Positions 18,075-26,218 of a stretch of 64,000 bases of DNA are shown piece by piece. The translations under genes were made by a program, and so were the position numbers. Position 1 is the first letter of the stretch; each line of letters opens with the position of its first letter. The DNA lies in NCBI RefSeq assembly GCF_030908215.1, contig NZ_JAVFJK010000004.1, positions 158,921 through 222,920 of the forward strand, in the 5' to 3' direction. This DNA is from Sinomonas sp. ASV486. Its GTDB lineage: Bacteria; Actinomycetota; Actinomycetes; Actinomycetales; Micrococcaceae. Under the pieces are notes generated by a model, which worked only from the letters and a program-made list of their open reading frames with translations, searched no databases and was not told the DNA's origin.

Positions 18075-18704
18075 ATGGGCATCATCGACTCAATCACCCT
18101 CGAAGTGGCGGACCTCGCGGCCGCCCGGGACTTCTACACCGGCGCGTTTGGCCTGGACCTGGCCGCCCATGTGCGGCTGCGCGAATCGCAGCAGACCACG
18201 AACGGCTTCCGGGGATTCACCCTATCCTTTGTGGTGTCCCAGCCCGCCAACGCAGATCTCCTCCTCGACGCCGCCCTCGCCGGCGGAGCGGCAGCCCTCA
18301 AGCCCGCGTCCAAGTCACTCTGGGGCTACGGCGGCGTGATCCAGGCCCCGGACGGGACCATCTGGAAGGTTGCCACGTCCGAGAAGAAGGACTCGGGCCC
18401 GGCACAGCGGCAGACCGACGAGGTCGTTCTGCTGCTGGGCGTTGCCGACGTGGCCGCCAGCAGGAGGTTCTACACGGATCGCGGGCTCACCGTGGCCAAG
18501 GCCTTCGGCCGCATGTACGTCGAGTTCGCGGCAGACGGCCCGGTCAAGCTGGCCCTCTACCGCCGTCGCGCGCTGGCCAAGGACGCTGGGGCGGCCCCTG
18601 AGGGGACCGGCTCCCACCGCCTCGCGATCACCGGCAGCGCCCGCGCGGTGACGGATCCCGACGGATTTGCCTGGGAGGCGTCGAAGCTCGCCCGGACCGT
18701 CTGA
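18075..18704 (+). CDS. Two-domain VOC-family protein
   Basis: A 209-residue protein with two VOC half-units: IIDSITLEVADLAAARDFYTGAFGLDL and VVLLLGVADVAASRRFYTDRGLTVAKAFG. It ends with AVTDPDGFAWEASKLA. I start it at the ATG at 18075 rather than the in-frame GTG at 18066. The TAGCGT -10 at 18062-18067 overlaps that GTG and places transcription at about the ATG. No substrate can be named. The unit repeats the arrangement of the first AraC/VOC pair. Confidence 0.83.
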   Translation: MGIIDSITLEVADLAAARDFYTGAFGLDLAAHVRLRESQQTTNGFRGFTLSFVVSQPANADLLLDAALAGGAAALKPASKSLWGYGGVIQAPDGTIWKVATSEKKDSGPAQRQTDEVVLLLGVADVAASRRFYTDRGLTVAKAFGRMYVEFAADGPVKLALYRRRALAKDAGAAPEGTGSHRLAITGSARAVTDPDGFAWEASKLARTV

Positions 18705-18714
18705 CCCTGCAGGT

Positions 18715-20439
18715 TCACCGCAGGACGACGAGCTGCGCCTTCCCGTCCGTGAAGAACTCATCGCCGCTGCCGTTGTGCCCCATCTGGGGGTGCGTGAGCG
18801 GCACGAGCCGCTCGGGATACCCGAGCGTGCCGATGATGAAAGCCCGCTCGACGTCGATGTTCGGGTCGATGTGGTGGGTTGGCACCTTGGCCGCCCCGGC
18901 GAACTCAATCCCGTCGTCGAAGCTCGCCGTGGCCTCCCAGATCGGACGACCGTCAGGGGCGGCGTAGTCGGTGCGCCAGATGCGGGTGTGGTGCCGCTGG
19001 CGCAACGAGTTCGAGGCCGTCGCCTTCTGGAACGCAACCGTCTCCGGCTCGCCCGCCATGAACGCGGGCGTCACTGGGGCCGAGGCGTACTGGCCGCCCT
19101 GGATCCCCACCGCAAACGCCTGAAGCGTGTTGGCGAACGTCGACCGGTCGGCACGGGCCCACCCGGCGCCTTCGAAGGCCCCGACGAGCTGGTCCTCGGT
19201 GCCCACGAAGATGAAGTTGGCCGGTTCCATGTGGTCGCCGGTGAGCGTCTCGCTGTAGAGCGGCAGTCTGGAGAAGGACGCCGCGTCCAGGGCAGGCAGC
19301 TGCTGGGTGGTCGGCTCCCCGGGGTGCTCGTGCGGGTGGATCAGCAGCGGCGCGGTCACAACCGCGAAGACGATCCCGATCGCCGGCACGACGGCGAACG
19401 CCCGCCCCGCGCTGCCCGCTCGCCGTTCGTGCCGGACGATGGGGAACCGAGCCGCGATCTCGAGGAAGCCGACGACCGCGGTCAGGAATGCAGCACCGAG
19501 CAGCACGCCGCCCCACACGTCGCTCACGAAATGCACCCCCAAGTACACGCGGCTCATCGCGACGAGGAGCACCACCACGAGGTACCCCGCCACGACTAGG
19601 GTGCGCGCCACCGTGGTGCGATAGGCCTTGACCAGCAGGTAGGCAAGGAGCCCGTAGACCACGGTAACGCGCACGGCATGTCCGCTCGGGAAGCCGAGGG
19701 TGCCCACGTCGAGCAGGGCGAGCGAGGCGTCCGGCCTGTGCCTGCCGAAGAGCAGCTTGACCACCGTCGCGAGCAGTTCCTGTCCCACGACGGCGCCGAC
19801 GACGACCACGGCCAGGAACCGCTGTCGTTCCCACCACAGCATGGCCGCGGCGGCGACGGTCAAGAAGGTCAGGGCCTGCCAGTTCACAAGCATCGTCGCG
19901 GCCGTGAAGAAGACAGTTTCCCCCGGCGTCCGCACTGCTGGCATGAGGTTCGCGATCCGCTCGTCGACCCGGGTCAGCGCCCCACCGGTGGCAACGGTGA
20001 ACGCCACCCCCAGGAAGCTCATGAGAGGCCACGCGGCGATCGCCACGGTGCCCGTCAGCCAGATCCCGGCGGGGCTGTCCCGTCTGAATCGGCCGCGGAG
20101 CCATCCCACCCACGCCGTCTCGCTCGTCCGCACCCTGACCACGTAGGCGTTCGAGGCGAGGCCCTCCCAGGCTGATCTCCCCAGGGAGCGCAGCACCTTC
20201 CCCGGCAGGGTCAGCGCCCTCACGACCGCGAAGACAAAGACGGTGACGGCGACCGCCTCGAGGAAGACCGCGGCGAGGAACAGCATCGGCGAAACGAAGA
20301 TCGTCAGCGTCCTGACCGCGTAGAAGCCTGCCACGATGAGCGCCAGGGCAAGCAGGGCGACGAGGAGGTGCACGCTCGCGCGCCTGTGTGTCGGTGCGTT
20401 CGCGATGCGGACCCCGTCGGTGCCTTCCTCTGATGCCAT
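18715..20439 (-). CDS. PAP2-family phosphatase with C-terminal LssY domain
   Basis: A 574-residue inner-membrane protein. About ten membrane helices carry the acid-phosphatase PAP2 signatures KLLFGRHRP, PSGHA and SRVYLGVHFVSDV, which dephosphorylate lipid phosphates. The C-terminal ~170 residues after HEHPGEPTTQQLP form a soluble LssY-like domain ending IIGTLGYPERLVPLTHPQMGHNGSGDEFFTDGKAQLVVL; its role is unknown. The ATG at 20439 has GAGAAT seven bases before it and GGGAGA nearby; the in-frame GTG at 20460 is less likely. It is divergent from the small membrane protein gene at 20553. Confidence 0.85.
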   Translation of the reverse strand: MASEEGTDGVRIANAPTHRRASVHLLVALLALALIVAGFYAVRTLTIFVSPMLFLAAVFLEAVAVTVFVFAVVRALTLPGKVLRSLGRSAWEGLASNAYVVRVRTSETAWVGWLRGRFRRDSPAGIWLTGTVAIAAWPLMSFLGVAFTVATGGALTRVDERIANLMPAVRTPGETVFFTAATMLVNWQALTFLTVAAAAMLWWERQRFLAVVVVGAVVGQELLATVVKLLFGRHRPDASLALLDVGTLGFPSGHAVRVTVVYGLLAYLLVKAYRTTVARTLVVAGYLVVVLLVAMSRVYLGVHFVSDVWGGVLLGAAFLTAVVGFLEIAARFPIVRHERRAGSAGRAFAVVPAIGIVFAVVTAPLLIHPHEHPGEPTTQQLPALDAASFSRLPLYSETLTGDHMEPANFIFVGTEDQLVGAFEGAGWARADRSTFANTLQAFAVGIQGGQYASAPVTPAFMAGEPETVAFQKATASNSLRQRHHTRIWRTDYAAPDGRPIWEATASFDDGIEFAGAAKVPTHHIDPNIDVERAFIIGTLGYPERLVPLTHPQMGHNGSGDEFFTDGKAQLVVLR

Positions 20440-20552
20440 GTTCCCGATTCTCCCCGGCACGTTCCGAAATCCCTGCGTACCCCGCGCGTTTCAGGGTCCG
20501 CTCAGGGTGAACCCCGAGAGTAGTCGCGGGGCTGAGCGGGCATAATCGAACG

Positions 20553-20984
20553 GTGAGCACACCCGGCCACGCCCCACGGAGGAACCCCTACCGAGACCCG
20601 AGCGCCTACTGGCCCGACGGCGTCCCGCTGGCCGGCACGCCCGGCGCAGCCGAACAGCGCAGAGGTGAGCTCGTCCGCAGGGGTGGGTCGGCGCCGTCGG
20701 CCGTGGCTCCGACACGGCAGCGCGGGCCCCGCCCGTACAAGCCCGTCTCCCGGCTCGCGACGGCTCTCGGCGGGATTTCCCTGGGGCTGGGTCTCCTCGC
20801 GCTCACTCTGGGATTCGTGCCGTGGATCGGCGCGTTCCTCGCGGCGCCGCCTCTCCTCGGCTCGGTGTTCGGCGCGTGGGGATCGTTCGCCCGCTCGCGG
20901 TTCCGGGCCGCACGCATCTCGGCGATGGCGATCGGGGGCGTGGCGCTGAGCGCGCTTCACGTGGTCATGCTCTTCGTGCGCTGA
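20553..20984 (+). CDS. Small hypothetical membrane protein
   Basis: A 143-residue protein with a basic, Pro-rich cytosolic N-terminus of about 65 residues. It then has two hydrophobic segments (ATALGGISLGLGLLALTLGFVPWIGAFLAA and AMAIGGVALSALHVVMLF), in the style of DUF4190-like proteins. I do not know its function. The GTG start has CATAAT (20541-20546) six bases upstream, so a leaderless message is likely. No ribosome-binding site is visible. Confidence 0.72.
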   Translation: MSTPGHAPRRNPYRDPSAYWPDGVPLAGTPGAAEQRRGELVRRGGSAPSAVAPTRQRGPRPYKPVSRLATALGGISLGLGLLALTLGFVPWIGAFLAAPPLLGSVFGAWGSFARSRFRAARISAMAIGGVALSALHVVMLFVR

Positions 20985-20990
20985 CGCGCA

Positions 20991-21284
20991 TCAGTCCTCA
21001 CTGTGCAGGTCCCGGCGCCGCGCGCTGAGCAGCTCGACCTCGGGCCGGCCCGCCACGAGGCGTTCGACGGCGTCGACCACCTCGAGCGCGTGCGCTCGGT
21101 CCGCGCTCACCACGACCGCGCCGATGCGTGCCCGCCTGTGCAGGTCCATGTCCCCGACCTCCGCGACCGAAACCTCGAACCTCTTCCGAACCTCGGCGAT
21201 GATCGGCCTCACCACGGACCGCTTTTCCTTGAGCGAGTGAACGTCTCCCAGCAGCAGGTCCAGCTCGATCCAGGCGATCCACAT
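20991..21284 (-). CDS. DUF503 family protein (YlxP-like)
   Basis: A 97-residue protein of the DUF503 family, recognised by MWIAWIELDLLLGDVHSLKEKRSVVRPIIAEVRKRFEVSVAEVGDMD. Homologues sit near ribosome-maturation genes in Firmicutes, but a firm function is lacking. The ATG at 21284 is chosen because the conserved MWIAW start falls there; GAGAAT is six bases upstream. The longer frame adds MARENGR, which the family lacks. Confidence 0.88.
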   Translation of the reverse strand: MWIAWIELDLLLGDVHSLKEKRSVVRPIIAEVRKRFEVSVAEVGDMDLHRRARIGAVVVSADRAHALEVVDAVERLVAGRPEVELLSARRRDLHSED

Positions 21285-21353
21285 GCGCCCATTCTCCCGC
21301 GCCACGAGCTGCGCGCCGCGAGCTGACGCAATTGCAGGTGCTGGCCGTGGTCG

Positions 21354-22265
21354 TCAGACTGCGCCAAGCCGGGCGAGGCGGCGTCGGGCGGCGGCCTGGC
21401 TCGGCCCGATGGGACCGAGGGCGCGGCCGACGACGGCGAGCGTCGCCTTCGCGGCCGGCGTCGCGGGCAGCGGCATCGGGCCGAGCCGGGGGCGCGACAG
21501 TCCCAGCAGGTCGAGGTGCCGCTGCGGCATCGTCTCGAGCACGGCGCCGAACAGCATGGCGTAGCCCGGCTTGAGCAGCGGGTCGAGGGGCGGACGCCGC
21601 AGGAAGGCGACCACCTCGGCGACACGGGGGCCGCCGGCCAGCTGCCCCGCGGCGTCGAACGCCTCGATGCGCGACTGCAACGCGGCCTCGGTACGCGGCG
21701 GATCCGCCACGCCCATGAGCTCGCCGGCGAGCGCCCACCCGCCCACGTACGCGTCCGCGCCGCCGGGCACCGGCCCGTGGAGTGCCTCGTACGTGCGCAG
21801 GAACGCGTCCGTGAACGCGATGTGGACCCACTCGGCAAGGGCCGGGTCGTTGGCGGAATAGTGCAGGTGCTTGCCGCTGCCGGATACGTAGTCGCCCTCG
21901 ACCGGCTCATGGCGCCGCCGCACGTACGCGCACGCGCGCCGCGCCGCCGTCGTGTCCCCGTAGGTGACCGTGAAGATCCAGCGGATGGTCCCCGCGAGCC
22001 GTGCGAGCGGGTCGGTGCGGTAGTCCGAGTGGTCCGCGACGCCGGCCAGCACACCGGGGTGGAGGGCCTGGGTGAGGAGGGCGCGGATGCCGCCGGCGAT
22101 CGGCGACATGGAGCTGTGGACCGCCCAGACGGCGGAGTCGGGCGCGAAGAAGCCCGCGTCATCGCCCTCCTCGAGGGCCGTCTCCCATGCGGGAACGCTT
22201 TCGGACTGGCCGGCGAAGGTCAGGCGGAGGCGGGTGCGGAGCGGGCCGAGCGCGTCGAGGGGCAC
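21354..22265 (-). CDS. MpaB-like oxygenase (DUF2236)
   Basis: A 303-residue protein of the DUF2236 group, related to the heme-containing MpaB/latex-clearing oxygenases. Visible signatures are REARLY-type replacements: HSSMSPIAGGIRALLTQALHPGVLAGVADHSDY, GTIRWIFTVTYGD, and W(V)HIAFTDAFLRTYE. The frame is open to 22466, but that would run through the end of the flavin reductase gene and its terminator. I therefore place the start at the GTG at 22265, six bases after a TACGCT -10. This start is a prediction, with other options downstream. Confidence 0.75.
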   Translation of the reverse strand: MPLDALGPLRTRLRLTFAGQSESVPAWETALEEGDDAGFFAPDSAVWAVHSSMSPIAGGIRALLTQALHPGVLAGVADHSDYRTDPLARLAGTIRWIFTVTYGDTTAARRACAYVRRRHEPVEGDYVSGSGKHLHYSANDPALAEWVHIAFTDAFLRTYEALHGPVPGGADAYVGGWALAGELMGVADPPRTEAALQSRIEAFDAAGQLAGGPRVAEVVAFLRRPPLDPLLKPGYAMLFGAVLETMPQRHLDLLGLSRPRLGPMPLPATPAAKATLAVVGRALGPIGPSQAAARRRLARLGAV

Positions 22266-22294
22266 CTCCCCAGCGTACGGCCGGAAAGAAGAAG

Positions 22295-22338
22295 CCGCCG
22301 GAGCCCCCTCCGTTGACTCGGAGTCGGGGCCCCGGCGG
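22295..22338 (-). terminator. Terminator of the flavin reductase gene
   Basis: Outer arms CCGCCGG and CCGGCGG enclose inner GCCCC/GGGGC and CTCCG/CGGAG pairs, giving a long GC-rich hairpin. On the minus strand it is followed by CTTCTTCTTT, a T-rich tract. It lies just after the flavin reductase stop and before the predicted start of the MpaB-like gene. Confidence 0.8.
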
Positions 22339-22345
22339 GTGGGGT

Positions 22346-22828
22346 CTACTTTGCCCAGTACACGTGGTTCGTGAGGGGGCGGAAGTCGTCCTGATCCGAG
22401 ACGGTGACTACCTCGCCGATCAGGATGACGTGGTCCCCTGCGTCCACCCGCTGCCAGAGGCGACACTCGAGGTGCGGGACGTCGTCGGCCACGATGGGAG
22501 AGCCCAGGGTCCCGGGCTCCCAGGCCAGTCCCGCGAACTTGTCCGTTCCCTTCGCCGCGAACCTCTTGACCAAGTCCTGGTGGGACTCGGACAGGATGTG
22601 CACGGCGTAGTTGTCGGTGCGGTTCCAGATCTCGAATGAGCTCGACTTCTTGTCCACCGCCCAGGAGACGAGCGGCGGGTCGAGGCTGACCGAGGTGAAC
22701 GAGTTGCTCACGAGGCCCGCAACCGTGCCGCCGTCCGAGGTGGTCATGACCGAGATGCCCGTCGCCCAGCGCCCCATGGCGCGGCGCAGGTCAGCACCGG
22801 TCACAAGGTCGAGCGGCATCGCGGTCAT
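22346..22828 (-). CDS. Flavin reductase-like FMN-binding protein
   Basis: A 160-residue flavin reductase-family protein, likely providing reduced FMN to a two-component monooxygenase. The split-barrel signature is clear: LRRAMGRWATGISVMTTSDGGTVAGLVSNSFTSVSLDPPLVSWAVDKKSSSF, then HLECRLWQRVDAGDHVILIGEVV. The ATG at 22828 has GGAG eight bases before it; the longer frame to 22864 adds unconserved residues. It is divergent from the acetyl-CoA synthetase gene, and no partner oxygenase is adjacent. Confidence 0.86.
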   Translation of the reverse strand: MTAMPLDLVTGADLRRAMGRWATGISVMTTSDGGTVAGLVSNSFTSVSLDPPLVSWAVDKKSSSFEIWNRTDNYAVHILSESHQDLVKRFAAKGTDKFAGLAWEPGTLGSPIVADDVPHLECRLWQRVDAGDHVILIGEVVTVSDQDDFRPLTNHVYWAK

Positions 22829-23234
22829 GAGGTTGCTCCAGCATCGGAAGGACGCCCGGTGCATCAGGCGCCGTACTTGCCGCGGATGGACACCGCGGCC
22901 GGATCCTCATCTGGGGCACCCCACTACGGGAGAGGGTTGCCGCCCGGCCAGCCAGAGCTTAACGCCGGGACTCTTGATCCTGCCTTCCACCCTACGGAAA
23001 GTTCGCGAGGCTCGTCCAGCCCGGGCCACCGGGCTGGACACACTGCGACACACTGTCAAATGAGCTGACCCGGCCCGCCGCGCGGCGCCTGATCGGCGAG
23101 GCACGACGGCGGGTGGGCACCCGCCGTCGTGCCTCACCGCCCGTGCACACGCCGCCTGCGCACGCCGCGATTATTACGGCCGCGCACCGCGTGTTTGCGC
23201 CGAGGGCGCGAATTGCGTGAAAGTTGAAGCAAAC
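22829..23234. other. Divergent intergenic region with two strong hairpins
   Basis: Some 400 bp without a supported gene. It contains a perfect 11-bp inverted repeat at 23014-23039 (GTCCAGCCCGG and its complement) and a perfect 18-bp inverted repeat at 23098-23135. The latter belongs to the GCACGACGGCGG repeat family listed separately. Because the flanking genes diverge, ordinary termination does not explain these hairpins. The part from 23160 on is relatively AT-rich and probably holds the promoter of the riboswitch transcript. Confidence 0.6.
23098..23135. repeat. Perfect 18-bp inverted repeat (GCACGACGGCGG family)
   Basis: GAGGCACGACGGCGGGTG and its exact complement are separated by two bases, giving a near-cruciform. 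The core GCACGACGGCGG recurs in inverted pairs at 28783-28824, 35459-35599 and 43660-43702. Confidence 0.8.
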
Positions 23235-23324
23235 CCATCCCGAGCGGCCGAGAGATCTGGCTCCACGACGCCGCAGCAACCCTGGCCACCAAGTGCCACT
23301 GGTGCTACCGCCAGAACCGATGGA
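23235..23324 (+). ncRNA. SAM (S-box type) riboswitch upstream of acs
   Basis: The leader shows GAGCGGCCGAGAGATCTGG, the GCAGCAACC stretch and a GGTGCTACCGCCAGAACCGATGG ending, the layout of S-box/SAM-I-clan aptamers. Stem P1 pairs CATC (23236-23239) with GATG (23319-23322). It closely resembles the second copy at 30563-30656. The 3' strand of P1 runs into GGAG (23322-23325), which is the ribosome-binding site of acs. SAM binding would therefore be expected to hide it directly. I assign the class by sequence recall, without a covariance search. Confidence 0.85.
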
Positions 23325-23331
23325 GATGTGA

Positions 23332-25317
23332 ATGTCCGCAATAACCCCTGCCCCCGCTGTCAATTCCGACCAGAGCGGTTCTGCCCAGACCGACCCCAAC
23401 CGGATCGCGTTCTGGGAGAACGCCGCGCGGCGCCTCGCGTGGGAGCGCGAGTGGGACACCGCCCACACCTGGATCCCGGCAGACCCCGAGGCCAACGAGC
23501 CCCCCGTAATCCGCTGGTTCGAGGGCGGCCGCCTCAATGCGGCGGTGAACTGCGCGGACCGGCACGTGGCCGCGGGGCGCGGGGACAAAGTTGCGCTGCA
23601 CTTCGAGGGTGAGCCGGGCGACCGCCTCACCGTCACGTACGCAGACCTCCAACGGCGTGTCTCCCAGGCGGCAAACGCGCTGCTCGCGCTCGGGGTCGGC
23701 AAGGGCGACCGTGTGGTCGTCTACCTGCCCGTGCTCGTCGAGACCGTGGTCATCACTCTCGCGTGCGCCCGAATCGGCGCGGTGCACTCGCTCGTGTTCG
23801 GCGGGTTCTCCGCCGAGGCCCTGCGATTCCGGGTCGAGGACACGGGCGCCAAGCTGCTCGTCACCACGGACGGACAGTACCGCCGTGGCAAGGCCGTCCC
23901 GGTCAAGGAGAACGCCGACGCCGCGGTGCGCGGCGGAGCGGCCGGCGGGGACAACGCCGTCGAACATGTCCTGGTGATCAGGCGGACGGGGTCCGACATC
24001 GAGTGGACGCCGGGCCGTGACGTGTGGTGGCACGAGCTCGTCGACGCGCAGCCCGACGTGCACGAGGCCGAGGCGTTCGACGCCGAGACGCCGCTGTTCA
24101 TCATGTACACCTCCGGGACCACCGGGAAGCCCAAGGGCCTCGTGCACACGACCGGCGGCTACCTGACCCAGTCGTCCTGGAGCCACGAGTATCTGTTCTC
24201 GAACCCCGACCCGGCGCTGCGCGACAGGGACGTGCACTGGTGCACAGCCGACCTCGCGTGGGTCACGGCGCACACGTACGAGATCTACGGGCCGCTCTCC
24301 AACGGCGTCACGCAGGTGATCTTCGAGGGCACGCCCAACACGCCGCACCCGGGCCGGCACTTCGAGATCATCCAGCGCTACGGCGTCACGAGCTACTACA
24401 CCGCGCCAACGCTGGTGCGCTCGCTCATGGGCTGGTTCCCCGACGGCGTCCCGGCCGAGTACAACTTCAGCTCGATCCGGGTCCTCGGGACCGTGGGCGA
24501 GGCCGTGAACCCGGAGGCATGGCGATGGCTGCGGGCCAACATCGGGCGCGACGCCGCCGTGGGCCCGCACCACGTCCCGATGGTGGACACGTGGTGGCAG
24601 TCCGAGACCGGCGCGACGGTGCTCTCCCCGCGGCAGACCGACGCCGCGTTCAAGCCCGGGTGTGCCACGAGGGCGCTGCCCGGTCTCGCCACCGCGATCG
24701 TGGACGACGACGGCGCTCCGGTGCCGCCGGGCGTGCAGGGCTACATCGTGGTCACCGAGACCGGGCCCGCCATGGCGCGCACCGTGTGGGGCAACCCGCA
24801 GCGGTACCTGGACTCGTACTGGCGCAAGTACGCGGAGCAGGGCTGGTTCCTCGCCGGCGACGGCGCGAAGTTCGATTCCGACGGCGACACCTGGATCCTC
24901 GGGCGCGTCGACGACGTGCTCAACGTCTCCGGGCACCGGCTCTCGACAATCGAGATCGAGTCCGCTCTCGTCTCGCACCCGGCCGTGGTCGAGGCTGGCG
25001 TCTGCCCGGTCTCTGATGCGAAGACGGGGCACGCGGTGGCGGCGTTCGTCGTCGTGAATCCGGACGCCGTAGCGGCACTCCCCGATGGCCCGTCGAGCCT
25101 CGCCGACGCCCTCCGCGCCCACATCACGAAGGAGATCGGCCCGATCGCGAAGCCGCGCGACGTCGTCGTGGTCCCAGACGTGCCCAAGACGCGCTCAGGC
25201 AAGATCATGCGGCGCCTGCTCACGCAGCTCTTCGAGGGCACCGCACTCGGCGACACGACGAGCCTTCAGAACGAGCCGTGCGTCGAGGAGATCGAGAAGG
25301 TCCTCGCGGCCCGGTAG
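23332..25317 (+). CDS. acs: Acetyl-CoA synthetase
   Basis: A 661-residue cytosolic AMP-forming acetate-CoA ligase. Motifs: MYTSGTTGKPKGLVH (ATP/AMP loop, about residue 258), VDTWWQSETGA (about 420), GDGAKFDSDGDTWILGRVDDVLNVSGHRLSTIEIE, and the C-terminal KTRSGKIMRRLL containing the lysine that is acetylated in known Acs proteins. The N-terminal DRHV and WFEGGRLNAAVNC segments are typical of Acs rather than longer-chain ligases. The ATG lies 8 bases after the riboswitch. Control of acs by SAM is unusual; see findings. Confidence 0.93.
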   Translation: MSAITPAPAVNSDQSGSAQTDPNRIAFWENAARRLAWEREWDTAHTWIPADPEANEPPVIRWFEGGRLNAAVNCADRHVAAGRGDKVALHFEGEPGDRLTVTYADLQRRVSQAANALLALGVGKGDRVVVYLPVLVETVVITLACARIGAVHSLVFGGFSAEALRFRVEDTGAKLLVTTDGQYRRGKAVPVKENADAAVRGGAAGGDNAVEHVLVIRRTGSDIEWTPGRDVWWHELVDAQPDVHEAEAFDAETPLFIMYTSGTTGKPKGLVHTTGGYLTQSSWSHEYLFSNPDPALRDRDVHWCTADLAWVTAHTYEIYGPLSNGVTQVIFEGTPNTPHPGRHFEIIQRYGVTSYYTAPTLVRSLMGWFPDGVPAEYNFSSIRVLGTVGEAVNPEAWRWLRANIGRDAAVGPHHVPMVDTWWQSETGATVLSPRQTDAAFKPGCATRALPGLATAIVDDDGAPVPPGVQGYIVVTETGPAMARTVWGNPQRYLDSYWRKYAEQGWFLAGDGAKFDSDGDTWILGRVDDVLNVSGHRLSTIEIESALVSHPAVVEAGVCPVSDAKTGHAVAAFVVVNPDAVAALPDGPSSLADALRAHITKEIGPIAKPRDVVVVPDVPKTRSGKIMRRLLTQLFEGTALGDTTSLQNEPCVEEIEKVLAAR

Positions 25318-25323
25318 TCCGCG

Positions 25324-25436
25324 GCCAGAGACCCCACAGGCAAACGCCAGAGACCCCGCAACCCGAACGAATCCGGTTGTGGGGTCCCTGGCGGACCGTT
25401 GTGGGGTCTCTGGCCGACTGTTGCGGGGTCTCAGAC
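25324..25436. repeat. 22-bp-period repeat array A (two inverted, three direct units)
   Basis: The 17-bp unit GTTGYGGGGTCYCTGGC occurs in direct form at 25376, 25398 and 25420 (the last unit ends TCAGAC instead of TCTGGC). Its complement is at 25324 and 25346. All neighbours are exactly 22 bp apart, with 5-bp spacers that differ. The inverted and direct blocks can fold into a long hairpin. The array fills the space between acs and the convergent FMN reductase gene, whose stop codon lies inside the last unit. Confidence 0.85.
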
Positions 25437-26150
25437 CGCGGCGGCCTCGAGCTCGCCCTCGCGGACCTTCGAGAACGCGATGGTCCAGGAGACGAGCTGG
25501 TCGAGCATCGGGTCGACCGAGGCGGCCTGCAGCTCGGTCGGCTTGAACACCGAGAAGTTCTCGAAGTCGGTGAAGAGCGAGAACATGCCAGTCTTCTGCA
25601 CGTGCGCGACCTGCAGCTCCGACAGGATGCCGCGCAGGTGCTCGACGGCGCGGGCGCCCATCGCGGAGCCGTAGCCCACGATGCCCGCCGTCTTGTTCGC
25701 GAACTCGGCGTTCAGGAACGAGAGCGCGTTGGCGAGGGCCGGCGTCGTCGAGTGGTTGTACTCGGGGGTCACGAACACGTAGCCGTCGAACTCGGCAATC
25801 TTCGCGGCCCACGCCTTGGTGTGCTCGCCCTGGTAGTTGCCGTATGCGGCGGGGAAGGCCTCGTCGAGGAGCGGCAGGTTGAAGTCGTCGACGTCCACGA
25901 GCTCGTAGACCGCGTCGCCGCGCTGGCTCGCGCGGGCCACGACCCACTCGGCCACCTGGCGGTTGTTGCGACCCGGGCGCGTGCTGCCGGTCACGACGGC
26001 GATGCGGGGCGCACCCTCGCGCACGACGGCGGCCGGGGCCTCGGGCGCGACCGTCACCTCGGCAGCGGGGGCCTCGGCGACAACGACGGGGGCCTCGGCG
26101 CGATGGGCGGGGGTCTCGGTCTTGCCGAAGAGCTTCTTGAGCCAGGACAT
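25431..26150 (-). CDS. NAD(P)H-dependent FMN reductase with N-terminal helix and linker
   Basis: A 239-residue flavodoxin-fold oxidoreductase. The core runs from about residue 48: RIAVVTGSTRPGRNNRQVAEWV (FMN phosphate loop) and FVTPEYNHSTTPALANAL (flavin-contact motif), typical of NADPH-dependent FMN or quinone reductases. Unusually, it begins MSWLKKLFGK, a basic amphipathic helix, followed by an Ala/Pro/Glu-rich linker of about 30 residues. This could tether the enzyme to the membrane. Two palindromes (26171-26184, 26206-26219) flank its promoter, so it is probably inducible by a MarR- or redox-type repressor encoded elsewhere. Its last codons overlap repeat array A. Confidence 0.87.
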   Translation of the reverse strand: MSWLKKLFGKTETPAHRAEAPVVVAEAPAAEVTVAPEAPAAVVREGAPRIAVVTGSTRPGRNNRQVAEWVVARASQRGDAVYELVDVDDFNLPLLDEAFPAAYGNYQGEHTKAWAAKIAEFDGYVFVTPEYNHSTTPALANALSFLNAEFANKTAGIVGYGSAMGARAVEHLRGILSELQVAHVQKTGMFSLFTDFENFSVFKPTELQAASVDPMLDQLVSWTIAFSKVREGELEAAAV

Positions 26151-26170
26151 GATGCCTCACAGGGTAGGTA

Positions 26171-26184
26171 GTTGACGTTTCAAC
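26171..26184. promoter_or_regulatory. Palindromic operator 1 of the FMN reductase gene
   Basis: GTTGACGTTTCAAC has perfect arms GTTGA and TCAAC around four bases. It lies just downstream of the predicted -10 (TAGAGT, 26194-26189 on the minus strand), over the transcription start. Confidence 0.7.
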
Positions 26185-26188
26185 CAAC

Positions 26189-26218
26189 ACTCTACACCGC
26201 CGTCAGTTGACGCATCAA
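26189..26218 (-). promoter_or_regulatory. Predicted promoter of the FMN reductase gene
   Basis: On the minus strand TTGATG (26218-26213) and TAGAGT (26194-26189) are 18 bp apart. Operator 2 overlaps the -35 and operator 1 the start region, a classical repressor arrangement. Confidence 0.6.

Noticed and set aside
22266-22466. Longest frame of the MpaB-like gene
   Set aside because: It would overlap the flavin reductase gene and read through its terminator; a GTG with a -10 hexamer lies downstream.
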